60,325 bases of DNA. Source: a virus. The notes beneath the pieces were generated by a model. It searched no databases and was not told the DNA's origin. It saw nothing but the letters and a program-made list of their open reading frames with translations. This document shows, in pieces, positions 24,218 through 31,003 of the stretch. The stretch is from positions 1 through 60,325 of IMG/VR virus record IMGVR_UViG_3300030107_001017. One strand, given 5' to 3'. A program made the translations under genes and the position numbers. Numbering within the stretch: the first letter of the stretch is position 1; every line of letters starts with the position of its first letter.

Positions 24218-24785
24218 CGTCGCGCGTCACCTCACCGTTGAAGTTATCGTCTTCATCAACGAAACGCCAGCGCATCTCAAGGTCTTTGTCGAATCCTGGC
24301 TGAGACAGGTAAACCATAAGCGCACGCATAATAGGCCGAGGCTCCATCCACGCTGTAAAAAACGTATAGGTAATCTGGTTACGGAGCTCATCTACAGCGG
24401 TCAGCTTATACTCTACTTCGTAAGCATTCCACTTAGTACCCCAGTTTTGTACGCACCAGTCGTACCACTTAGCTGTACCGTATTGACGCTCAAGGCGTTT
24501 TATCGTAAAAGAGTCTAGACCGTGCTTTTCTACCCACTCTAGTCGTGGAAAGTCAAAAGGTTTTTTATCAAGGTTACAATCAGCAGAGCTGTGCCACTTA
24601 GTAGCCGAATAATAGTGGGTAGTGCCGCCTGAGTCGAGATACTGTACGTCGTTAAGCTCTTCAGGCATGGGGACTAGTTGGTTAAAGTCGAACAAGGTGT
24701 CCTCATTAGCTAGAAACTCCATGATATTTAGGATATCAACAGAGCACGAGCGTATGGTCACTTGATTAGAGCAATGGTTGGGCAT
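24207..24785 (-). CDS. YubB/DUF1281-like protein
   Basis: The 192-aa protein starts MPNHCSNQVTIRSCSVDILN, then FDFNQLVPMPEEL, AKWYDWCVQNWGTKWNAYEV and TYTFFTAWMEPRPIMRALMV. These blocks match DUF1281/YubB ferredoxin-like-fold proteins of plasmids and phages, whose function is not established. The end overlaps the 66-aa gene. Family assignment by motif is fairly sure. Confidence 0.8.
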   Translation of the reverse strand: MPNHCSNQVTIRSCSVDILNIMEFLANEDTLFDFNQLVPMPEELNDVQYLDSGGTTHYYSATKWHSSADCNLDKKPFDFPRLEWVEKHGLDSFTIKRLERQYGTAKWYDWCVQNWGTKWNAYEVEYKLTAVDELRNQITYTFFTAWMEPRPIMRALMVYLSQPGFDKDLEMRWRFVDEDDNFNGEVTRDDEV

Positions 24786-24812
24786 ACGAGCCTCCTTAGT
24801 ATTAATATAATA

Positions 24813-25409
24813 CTACTTTAAAGGCCCACGCTTTTTATCTATAGGAACTATCTTATTATTCTTAACAAGGTAGCGTTCTTGTTTTCTTTTATTTTGTAGC
24901 CTGCTACGAGGACTCCAATAATCTCCAGGACCAGCTACTGAACCAGAACCATTCCACAGTGACCAACTGCCGCCTCTATTGCCGCCTCTTTTGCTTGGTT
25001 TTATCCCGAGGTGTTCGTGTATTTTTAGACGTCTTTTATTGTACTCCGTGATGTCTTTTATGCCGACTGCTTTCAAGTTTTGTAAAAATTTATGGTGCTT
25101 TCTTTGGGAATACTCTTTTTGATATGTTTTTGCTGCCTCTTTTAAGACTGCAAAAATTTTGGTGATGTCCTCTACAACACGCCAGTCGTCAGCATTATTT
25201 TCTGCAGCTTCGTAGACGCCTTCTGGAAGATTACAGATAGGTATGCCACCGTATCCAACCGAATCGGGCCATGAGTCATGATCATCCGGGGAAACTGGCG
25301 GTGGTTTTTTGGTCGTGGTGTTACGGTAACAGCCTGTAGAGCAGTAATTTCCCATTCCTTCGCCAAGATTATATTTTGTACCACAAACAACACATGTTTT
25401 AACTTCCAT
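24813..25409 (-). CDS. Zinc-finger protein with basic C-terminus
   Basis: The 198-aa protein has an N-terminal CVVCGTKYNLGEGMGNYCST zinc-ribbon (C-x2-C … C-x3-C), a helical middle (AENNADDWRVVEDITKIFAV) and a very basic, Gly/Ser/Arg-rich tail (RSRLQNKRKQERYL). It may bind nucleic acid. The ATG at 25409 overlaps the end of the 56-aa gene by 11 bases. No enzyme motif is visible. Confidence 0.7.
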   Translation of the reverse strand: MEVKTCVVCGTKYNLGEGMGNYCSTGCYRNTTTKKPPPVSPDDHDSWPDSVGYGGIPICNLPEGVYEAAENNADDWRVVEDITKIFAVLKEAAKTYQKEYSQRKHHKFLQNLKAVGIKDITEYNKRRLKIHEHLGIKPSKRGGNRGGSWSLWNGSGSVAGPGDYWSPRSRLQNKRKQERYLVKNNKIVPIDKKRGPLK

Positions 25410-25569
25410 TAAAACACTCCAGCGGTGGAATTAGCCCTTTGTATGAAAACCCGAGCTGGATTGGCCCTAGCTCAGTCGCGGTGTCGGGCGTCACACACAT
25501 TCCACCTGGATACGCCACCTGGAGATACCGCAGCGTTAGGAAGACAACCGCTCTACAAATACTGTTCAT
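25399..25569 (-). CDS. Small hypothetical protein (56 aa)
   Basis: Reading the apparent gap gives an open frame from ATG 25569, which overlaps the previous stop as ATGA, to TAA at 25401-25399. It has a hydrophobic N-terminus (MNSICRAVVFLTLRYLQVAY) and then CVTPDTATELGPIQLGFSYK and IPPLECFNG. The coupled start and full use of the gap support it. Function is unknown; a membrane-anchored or secreted protein is possible. Confidence 0.6.
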   Translation of the reverse strand: MNSICRAVVFLTLRYLQVAYPGGMCVTPDTATELGPIQLGFSYKGLIPPLECFNGS

Positions 25570-25796
25570 TTTTCTTTCTCATCATCTACTACTAAAACCT
25601 CTTCTAATATTCCTTTTGCGTTTACCCTGATTGAGTGAGAGAGTGCATCCTTAAACACAGCGTGAAAAACCTTACTCGCTTCTTCAATCGTGTAGGGTTT
25701 TTGACCATACTCGTCTCGCTCCTCAGAGTTTAAGACAAACCATTTTTGAAAGTTCTCGTCGTAGGATAAGTTATTGTTATACTTAAAGTTTTCCAC
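25566..25796 (-). CDS. Hypothetical early protein, 76 aa
   Basis: It starts with GTG at 25796, supported by AGGAGG five bases before. It reads MENFKYNNNLSYDENFQKWF (GTG as Met), then AFKDAL-like helices (SKVFHAVFKDALSHSIRV) and an acidic end (VVDDEKEK). It is the first gene downstream of a TTTACT promoter. No family is recognised. Confidence 0.75.
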   Translation of the reverse strand: MENFKYNNNLSYDENFQKWFVLNSEERDEYGQKPYTIEEASKVFHAVFKDALSHSIRVNAKGILEEVLVVDDEKEK

Positions 25797-25822
25797 AGAA
25801 CCTCCTTTTAGCTTATACTTAA

Positions 25823-25851
25823 ACCATAGGTTGCGGCTATTTGAAAGTAAA
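25823..25851 (-). promoter_or_regulatory. Promoter TTTACT-N17-TATGGT
   Basis: TTTACT (25851-25846) and TATGGT (25828-25823) on the minus strand are 17 bases apart, about 27 bases before the GTG start of the 76-aa gene. It fits the recurring pattern of this window. Confidence 0.6.
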
Positions 25852-25934
25852 CTAAAAGTTTAGGAATCTAGGGAACAGCCCGTTGAGACCACTGGTGGGC
25901 TAACCCAGGATGGAAAGGATGACTAATCCTCGGT

Positions 25935-26402
25935 CTAATGCTCTTCGTATTCCCCCTCTATCAAAGTTCCGGGAGGAAGAACCCCGCCTGTCTCATGATA
26001 TAATTCTTGCATCCGTGCTAGGACTTCATCCTTTGACATAGTGTCTACTCTGTTAACAGTTAGTTCACTCCTGTTAACGTAAAGACCCGCTGCCTTACCC
26101 CTAGCCACTTCAGCAGTTACCGCAGCGGACCACGCTCCATTGCGCATGGCTCCGTCACGAATCTCTTTTAGGTCAACTAGGTGAGTACCGAGAGTGAGTT
26201 CTGCTTTGTCAGCAGCTTTAGTTTGCAGTTCGTGTATGCGGTTTTTGACCAGAGGGTTTTGATCACTAGACAACACAGTCCCAGCTCTACCTGCATTCTT
26301 TTCGCTGTACCCTGCTTGCTGAGCAGCGTCTTTTTTACGCATACCTTTAGCAACGTTCTGAGCAAACTTTTCTTGCTTAGGTGTCAGCTTTTTCTCACTC
26401 AT
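25935..26402 (-). CDS. terS: Terminase small subunit
   Basis: The 155-aa protein has the TerS-type start LTPKQEKFAQNVAKGMRKKD and AAQQAGYSEKNAGRAGTVLS (helix-turn-helix), then LVKNRIHELQ and an oligomerisation region, ending in an acidic tail (GTLIEGEYEEH). The small subunit recognises packaging sites and activates TerL. It is unusually placed: in the early/middle region about 9.3 kb from terL. It overlaps the upstream 81-aa gene by four bases. Confidence 0.85.
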   Translation of the reverse strand: MSEKKLTPKQEKFAQNVAKGMRKKDAAQQAGYSEKNAGRAGTVLSSDQNPLVKNRIHELQTKAADKAELTLGTHLVDLKEIRDGAMRNGAWSAAVTAEVARGKAAGLYVNRSELTVNRVDTMSKDEVLARMQELYHETGGVLPPGTLIEGEYEEH

Positions 26403-26644
26403 TCTTTTCTCCAGACTTTTACAACATAGTCGTTAGGAGGAATCTCTATTTTTCTAGTGACAAATTTTTTATTGTTTCTTCTGCCATAGTTACAGGCAGC
26501 AACTCTCAATCGTTGTACGTCTCCAGGTTCACAGTCTTCAATAGTGAAGTGCTGTCCCACACTCATCTTATGAAAATCATACTTATTATTTCTAGGCATG
26601 ACTTCAGGTATGGGTGTACCTTCTTCAATGGGTGATACTTTCAT
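26399..26644 (-). CDS. Hypothetical protein, 81 aa
   Basis: The protein starts MKVSPIEEGTPIPEVMPRNN and contains KYDFHKMSVGQHFTIEDCEP, then a basic region (AACNYGRRNNKKFVTRKIEI) and ends VVKVWRKE. It resembles short phage proteins with a beta-hairpin and basic arm. It is coupled to terS by a four-base overlap. Function is unknown. Confidence 0.75.
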   Translation of the reverse strand: MKVSPIEEGTPIPEVMPRNNKYDFHKMSVGQHFTIEDCEPGDVQRLRVAACNYGRRNNKKFVTRKIEIPPNDYVVKVWRKE

Positions 26645-26654
26645 AGGCTCCTTA

Positions 26655-27023
26655 TTAAGTAGTAACTAAAGTTAGGTCAGGTTTCTTGGGTTGTGCTGGG
26701 GGAACTTTTTCAAATGAATCCCAAAGATGCATATCACAGTCAATTATGACACTTGACAGCTCTGGAAAATAAATAGTGATTCTCATGTGTGGCTCACACG
26801 GTTTACCAGCCTTGTGCTCGTGTATCATAAGCTCTCTAGCCGGAAAATAAATTTCGTCAAATTTGCGGTAACCCATTGATTTTATTTTCTTTTTAGCGTC
26901 TTTCTTTAAGCGTTTGAGATCTAAGCGTCTGTTAAAACCTTTTCTGTCGGCAACTTGTTGTATTGTTTCTATGTCTTTCCAGACAAGCCTCTTCATATCA
27001 GACAGGCTATTTTCCATGATCAT
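26655..27023 (-). CDS. Hypothetical protein, 122 aa
   Basis: The protein has a basic helical first half (MKRLVWKDIETIQQVADRKG, RRLDLKRLKKDAKKKIKSMG) and a beta-rich second half (MRITIYFPELSSVIIDCDMH). It may bind nucleic acid. GGAG precedes the ATG. No known family. Confidence 0.7.
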   Translation of the reverse strand: MIMENSLSDMKRLVWKDIETIQQVADRKGFNRRLDLKRLKKDAKKKIKSMGYRKFDEIYFPARELMIHEHKAGKPCEPHMRITIYFPELSSVIIDCDMHLWDSFEKVPPAQPKKPDLTLVTT

Positions 27024-27093
27024 ACAACTCTCCTTATTTATATAAAGGTTAACTTTAATTAACTTATAAAAAATAATAAAGCATAGATGCTTA

Positions 27094-27516
27094 TTATGCT
27101 AGATGTTGATCTTCTATTATTCTTTTTCTTAGGCTCGTTGAAGAAAATCCATGCTCTCTTTTATTATAGTACAAGGTGCCATCTTCTATGCTACAAAGTG
27201 CGCTACCTGTGAAGTTTCTACCAGAATAATCTTGACCGATTATTCTGATGTCCCACCGCACAGTCTTTAGAATGTCTAGCAGTTCTTCTTCAGTGTTGTA
27301 TAGAATAATTTCATCAACGTATCTGCAACCTCTGAGCTGAACTTGTCTTTCGACTATGCTCTGCACTGGTCTATTTTTAGTCGTAGGTCTATCTATTGTA
27401 GGGTCACTTTGTAACCCTACAATCAAATAGTCACAAACAGTTTTTGCTTCCTCAAGCATGAACACATGCCCAGCATGAAAAAGATCAAAAGAACCAAAAG
27501 TGATTCCTATCTTCAC
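27094..27516 (-). CDS. Cytidylyltransferase-like nucleotidyltransferase
   Basis: The 140-aa protein has GSFDLFHAGHV with the HxGH signature at 14-17, then YLIVGLQSDPTIDRP, RPVQSIVERQVQL, YVDEIILY and FSSTSLRKRI (the ISSTxLR-type motif). This is the fold of glycerol-3-phosphate cytidylyltransferase/ADP-heptose-type enzymes that activate a sugar or alcohol phosphate as CDP- or ADP- derivative. The substrate cannot be told. It could supply a donor for the glycosyltransferase at 34598-35383; that link is speculative. Confidence 0.85.
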   Translation of the reverse strand: MKIGITFGSFDLFHAGHVFMLEEAKTVCDYLIVGLQSDPTIDRPTTKNRPVQSIVERQVQLRGCRYVDEIILYNTEEELLDILKTVRWDIRIIGQDYSGRNFTGSALCSIEDGTLYYNKREHGFSSTSLRKRIIEDQHLA

Positions 27517-27698
27517 TAGGCCATGTCCTCATAACGACCATCAAGCATGGCTGTTATTTCATCTTCAAAGGCGTTTATTTCTTTAAGCACCTCTTGAGTT
27601 TTGTAGTGAGCACCTAATTTAGCCCTGACTATTCCTCGAACTCTGTCGAGTATGTCTTCGTAACCATCGTAAGATTTTATTTCTGTTTTATGTTTCAT
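27516..27698 (-). CDS. Small hypothetical helical protein (60 aa)
   Basis: The start is set at ATG 27698 (MKHKTEIKSYDGYEDILDRV) because GGAGGT lies five bases before it. A longer frame to 27806 would run inside the upstream oxygenase without a ribosome site. The protein is helical and charged (RAKLGAHYKTQEVLKEINAF) and stops next to the nucleotidyltransferase start. Function is unknown. Confidence 0.7.
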   Translation of the reverse strand: MKHKTEIKSYDGYEDILDRVRGIVRAKLGAHYKTQEVLKEINAFEDEITAMLDGRYEDMA

Positions 27699-28401
27699 TT
27701 CCACCTCCGTATAACCAGAATACCAATAAATATCGATCACCGTCTTCCTCAACAGGTAGTCCACGGTGCATGTGTGTAAAGCTAGGAAAGAACAAAGCGT
27801 GACCATTCGGTAATGGTTCTACCGTGGTTCGGCCATGAAACTCAGTGCCACCACCAGTGTAGTTTCCTGTGTTCAGAGGAACAACCATACTGATGTCAGC
27901 AGTTTGATCATGATGCCAAGCCCCCTGCTTTTTATCTTGTATGTTGTAGTTAGCAATCTGTATGCTTGCTGCTGCGTTGCTATACCGTTGCCAAATTGAC
28001 ATAAAGATTGGGTTCATTACATTAAAAACTACGCCAAGCATCGAGTTGAATAACTCAGGGCATTTTTCATGTAAAACGATTTCAGGTATTTGTCTCAGCT
28101 CGTCCTCACCCTCGTTAGGGGCAAAGGAAAACTGAGCCTTCATATTTTCTATTTCATCCAACATTGTGGAGCAAAACTCTTCCGTAAACAAAGGGACTGA
28201 GTATATATCGTGACCATGGTCAGTGACATATTCTTGTAGTATGTTTTCTACACTGAGCTGACCGTCACTTTCCTGAAACGCCTTCAAGCTGTCCATAGAA
28301 TCTCTGGTTAACTCAAGAGTAGTCTTATCAAGCATCCACTCTGCTTTTATGGTTAAAATAAAGTTTTTTACTAGATACGGTGGGGTTGGAGGGGGCTGCA
28401 T
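27688..28401 (-). CDS. 2OG-Fe(II) oxygenase (prolyl-4-hydroxylase-like)
   Basis: The 237-aa protein has a cupin-type core: SIQIANYNIQ, HHD at 163-165 (H163-x-D165), a distal His at 210 or 212 in FPSFTHMHRG, and Arg223 followed by YLLVFWLYG. The iron ligand triad and the 2OG-binding Arg are thus in place. The substrate is unknown; the P4H-like core may hydroxylate a protein or small molecule. GGAG before ATG 28401 supports the start. Confidence 0.8.
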   Translation of the reverse strand: MQPPPTPPYLVKNFILTIKAEWMLDKTTLELTRDSMDSLKAFQESDGQLSVENILQEYVTDHGHDIYSVPLFTEEFCSTMLDEIENMKAQFSFAPNEGEDELRQIPEIVLHEKCPELFNSMLGVVFNVMNPIFMSIWQRYSNAAASIQIANYNIQDKKQGAWHHDQTADISMVVPLNTGNYTGGGTEFHGRTTVEPLPNGHALFFPSFTHMHRGLPVEEDGDRYLLVFWLYGGGNET

Positions 28402-28477
28402 TTACGCTCCACTAAATTCTTTAGGTTAGGTAGGGTAACTATAAGGCTAGTTAAAAACACGCTCCAGCGGCCTTGCA

Positions 28478-29065
28478 TTACGCCAGTATTTCCGCGTATC
28501 CACACTTGATATCGTATTTGATATCAGCTAGTGTTATCTCGGGGTGTTTTTCTAAAATCGTACTGAGCTTAGACCTCCTATACAACGCGAGACGAGCAGC
28601 GTTTTTCTCAGACTTAGGCTGTTTACCTGTTGCTGCTATCTTTGAGCTAGGGTCTATGGTGACTCTGGTGCGCTTAGTTGGTTCTGGTTTTTTCACTGTA
28701 GCGGCCATCTTTTCTCCTGTTTTAGTTTCAGTTTGTTTTTCTTCAGGCTTCCTTAGATGAGCAGCCTTGCCAAAATCTTTTTCTTCTGCGGGTTTCACGA
28801 AAGGTCTAAAATAGTTCCAAAAAATATTGTGGGCTTCTTTTCTACTTTCAAATGTTTTTCTCTCGCCTGTATGCAGTTCGTAAATTTCCGTGGCTTTTTG
28901 TGTAGATAGCCAAGGAGGAGCGGAGTACTTAGCAGGGTCACTAAAGTATGCTGAACCTGCTATCAGGTCACCTATCTTTGAGTTGTCGGTTAAAACTATT
29001 CTAGTCCAGTCGATGCCATCGGGGGTGTTAGCAACAAAAACTAAAGTCTCTACAGGGTCGTGCAT
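28478..29065 (-). CDS. Protein with C-terminal module of the DIKYDIK family (copy C)
   Basis: The 195-aa protein has an N-terminal domain (METLVF-like start MHDPVETLVFVANTPDGIDW) with a strand/helix pattern, a middle KKPEPTKRTRVTIDPSSK linker and a C-terminal part with NAARLALYRRSKLSTIL, then EKHPEITLADIKYDIKCGYA. The last block matches the C-terminal motif of the two small basic proteins at 19956 and 23319. It lies after the DUF932 terminator. Function is unknown. Confidence 0.75.
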   Translation of the reverse strand: MHDPVETLVFVANTPDGIDWTRIVLTDNSKIGDLIAGSAYFSDPAKYSAPPWLSTQKATEIYELHTGERKTFESRKEAHNIFWNYFRPFVKPAEEKDFGKAAHLRKPEEKQTETKTGEKMAATVKKPEPTKRTRVTIDPSSKIAATGKQPKSEKNAARLALYRRSKLSTILEKHPEITLADIKYDIKCGYAEILA

Positions 29066-29130
29066 GTGGTCCTCTTAATCTTGTTTCTCGTTTCTTATTT
29101 AACCTGAGTTAAGGTTAAAAATCAAGGACA

Positions 29131-29174
29131 GAAAAGTAAAGGAACAGTGTCAATAAGTTTGACACCGTTCCTTT
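29131..29174 (-). terminator. Intrinsic terminator or long hairpin after the DUF932 gene
   Basis: A 16-bp inverted repeat (arms 29138-29153 and 29159-29174, one G-U pair, five-base loop) lies seven bases after the stop codon. It is followed on the minus strand by ACTTTT, which is a short T-run, so it may be a terminator or an mRNA stabilising hairpin. Confidence 0.7.
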
Positions 29175-29180
29175 GGTGGT

Positions 29181-30209
29181 CTATGCAGCTTCGGCGTACT
29201 CTATTGCCTTGTTCATAGCCTTTTGCTTGAGGGAGGCACGGTTACCGAACCATGCGTTATGGAGGGAAGCGTCGCGGTCATGACCCCACTTATGGTCAAC
29301 CACAAACGTAACAGCATTCATAGCCCCCCACCAAGTACCTTTAGAGGACTTGAGGGTAGCTCCGGGCTGTTCATCTATAGCTTGGTGTACCATGCTAGGG
29401 ATACGCTTAAACTCATCAACCATAGATTGACGGGTAGCGATGGCGCGAGTGTCACTCATCGTTTCTATTTCCTTCTGGGCTTTTAGTAAGTCCGGTTGAA
29501 ACAGGTCAGCGATATAAGTAACGACTGAGTTTTTGTTAAACTTCTTAGAGCTAAGAAACTCTGCGCTTTCTTTAAACTCTTTCATTCTCTCACCCGCTAG
29601 GCCGAGGGCTTCTTCAGCTGCGCCGAAAACCTCACTGTCTAACGCTTTAACATGAGGCATCTTAAACCCTACTCTAGTGCGGTCAGCTAGAGCCATGGTC
29701 AGCGTATTGTTACAAACTACGCGAATGGGCGTAAACCGTATCTCATTAGACTTACCCCACTTATGAGACACGCTCACTAGTAAATAACCCAGCACACGGT
29801 CGTCGCCAGGAAGGGTAAAATCTTTACTGACGTTAGCTAACCCCCACACCTGCTCGCCTCCTTTGAGAGAGCCTGCAGTTTCCATGGTCATTTGGCCAGC
29901 GTCGGTAAACTTTTTGAAAAATTCAAAAGCGTCCCTGTTTTGACTGGGTACGAACCGTTTACCACATGGGCCAAAAGTTTTGTTATCGCTGTCCCTGACT
30001 AACACGTAGTAGTCCTCTACACCGATTAAATCGTTAGAGGCGTTTACGTCGGGGTCCGCGTGTGTAAATAAATGACGCTTACTTACTGTCCAATCAAGCT
30101 CAGCAGCAATCAACATTTCTTCAGGCGTTAGGTTATCCTCAACCTTAACACCCAGGCCATGCCAAGGTACTTCTCCAGCATAAGCCATTGTTTCTACAGC
30201 AGCAACCAT
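29181..30209 (-). CDS. DUF932 / TIGR03299-type phage-plasmid protein
   Basis: The 342-aa protein starts MVAAVETMAYAGEVPWHGLG and contains LTPEEMLIAAELDWTVSKRH, YYVLVRDSDNKTFGPCGKRF, FEFFKKFTDAGQMTMETAGS and RFTPIRVVCNNTLTMAL. These match the DUF932/TIGR03299 family found in many phages and plasmids, of unproven function, possibly nucleic-acid related. GGAG lies before the ATG and a strong hairpin follows, so it is a separate, likely well expressed unit. Confidence 0.85.
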   Translation of the reverse strand: MVAAVETMAYAGEVPWHGLGVKVEDNLTPEEMLIAAELDWTVSKRHLFTHADPDVNASNDLIGVEDYYVLVRDSDNKTFGPCGKRFVPSQNRDAFEFFKKFTDAGQMTMETAGSLKGGEQVWGLANVSKDFTLPGDDRVLGYLLVSVSHKWGKSNEIRFTPIRVVCNNTLTMALADRTRVGFKMPHVKALDSEVFGAAEEALGLAGERMKEFKESAEFLSSKKFNKNSVVTYIADLFQPDLLKAQKEIETMSDTRAIATRQSMVDEFKRIPSMVHQAIDEQPGATLKSSKGTWWGAMNAVTFVVDHKWGHDRDASLHNAWFGNRASLKQKAMNKAIEYAEAA

Positions 30210-30314
30210 AAGTTTCTCCTTTCTTTATTTAGTAGCGGTTAGCTGTATGCTTGGCCTATAACTACTAAATATAGGGCTATGATATATTGGTTAACTTAAG
30301 AGTATAGGATAATC

Positions 30315-30707
30315 TTAAAGAATATTAGCAACAATGTCTAGCCAATCTTCAAAGGTTATCACAGCGGTTTTTGTCAAGTCTCTTTCACCGCTTGTTAGAA
30401 CATAGAGGGGAAGACAAACTCTGATTGGCTGGTGGTTGTACTTCCATATCAGAACAGGAATAGTTTCTCCACACGCAGCAGTTACCTGTTCCCACCAAAC
30501 ATCTCTATACCAGTTCCCATTTTGATATCGTTTACACTCTATTGTGTGCTTGGGAATATTTAAATCGCCTAAATCTTTTTCTTGATACTGCTCTAGGTTT
30601 CTTTTGACTTTGTAATCAATTCCTTTTTCTTCAAAAAATGTATTGAGTTTATTCGCAATGTCTCTTTCAAAACTTGCACCTTTGTTTCTTGAATTTATTT
30701 TTCCCAT
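30315..30707 (-). CDS. Hjc/PD-(D/E)XK-type resolvase-like nuclease
   Basis: The 130-aa protein starts MGKINSRNKGASFERDIANK with an early acidic residue (E14), then QEKDLGDLNIPKHTIECKRY, where D48 or so, the E and K of ECK form the PD-(D/E)XK core. The size and pattern match archaeal-type Hjc or phage resolvase/repair nucleases. It would process Holliday junctions or branched replication intermediates. It sits just after the HTH protein and polymerase genes. Confidence 0.75.
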   Translation of the reverse strand: MGKINSRNKGASFERDIANKLNTFFEEKGIDYKVKRNLEQYQEKDLGDLNIPKHTIECKRYQNGNWYRDVWWEQVTAACGETIPVLIWKYNHQPIRVCLPLYVLTSGERDLTKTAVITFEDWLDIVANIL

Positions 30708-31003
30708 TACTTTTTAGTCTTTATCAGTCTGATCTTTTTAAGTGACATCCAATCACGCATCAACTCGTTAAGAGTTTTAACATTCGCATCTGGGAACTCC
30801 TCTCTGTAGCTTTTGTACACATTATTGTATTCTTCAAGACCTTTATAGTAGTTACCGTTGCCGAGTTTACAGAACCGAATAATCTGCCAAATCCTCTGTT
30901 TAGTAAGACCATACTTCAGTCCGAGATCCTCCATCGTAATGTTGCTATTTGTGTAGGTCATGTGGACATTAAAGTATAGATCTTTTAACTCACGTCTTGT
31001 CAT
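30707..31003 (-). CDS. Helix-turn-helix protein
   Basis: The start is placed at ATG 31003 (MTRRELKDLYFNVHMTYTNS), which has GAGGA nine bases before it; the frame extends upstream to 31033 into polA without a ribosome site. The segment EDLGLKYGLTKQRIWQIIRF resembles a sigma-70 region 4 or other HTH recognition helix. The rest is helical and basic. A transcription regulator is likely; its target is unknown. Confidence 0.7.
   Translation of the reverse strand: MTRRELKDLYFNVHMTYTNSNITMEDLGLKYGLTKQRIWQIIRFCKLGNGNYYKGLEEYNNVYKSYREEFPDANVKTLNELMRDWMSLKKIRLIKTKK

Noticed and set aside
25430-25560. Hairpins with a tRNA-like look in the gap before the 198-aa gene
   Set aside because: No T-arm GTTCGA and no consistent anticodon stem were found, and the stretch is explained by a coupled 56-aa reading frame.
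28371-28478. A 35-codon frame starting in a TAATG overlap after the 195-aa gene
   Set aside because: It overlaps the oxygenase start by 31 bases, shows no recognisable motif, and a TAATG can occur by chance; too weak to call.
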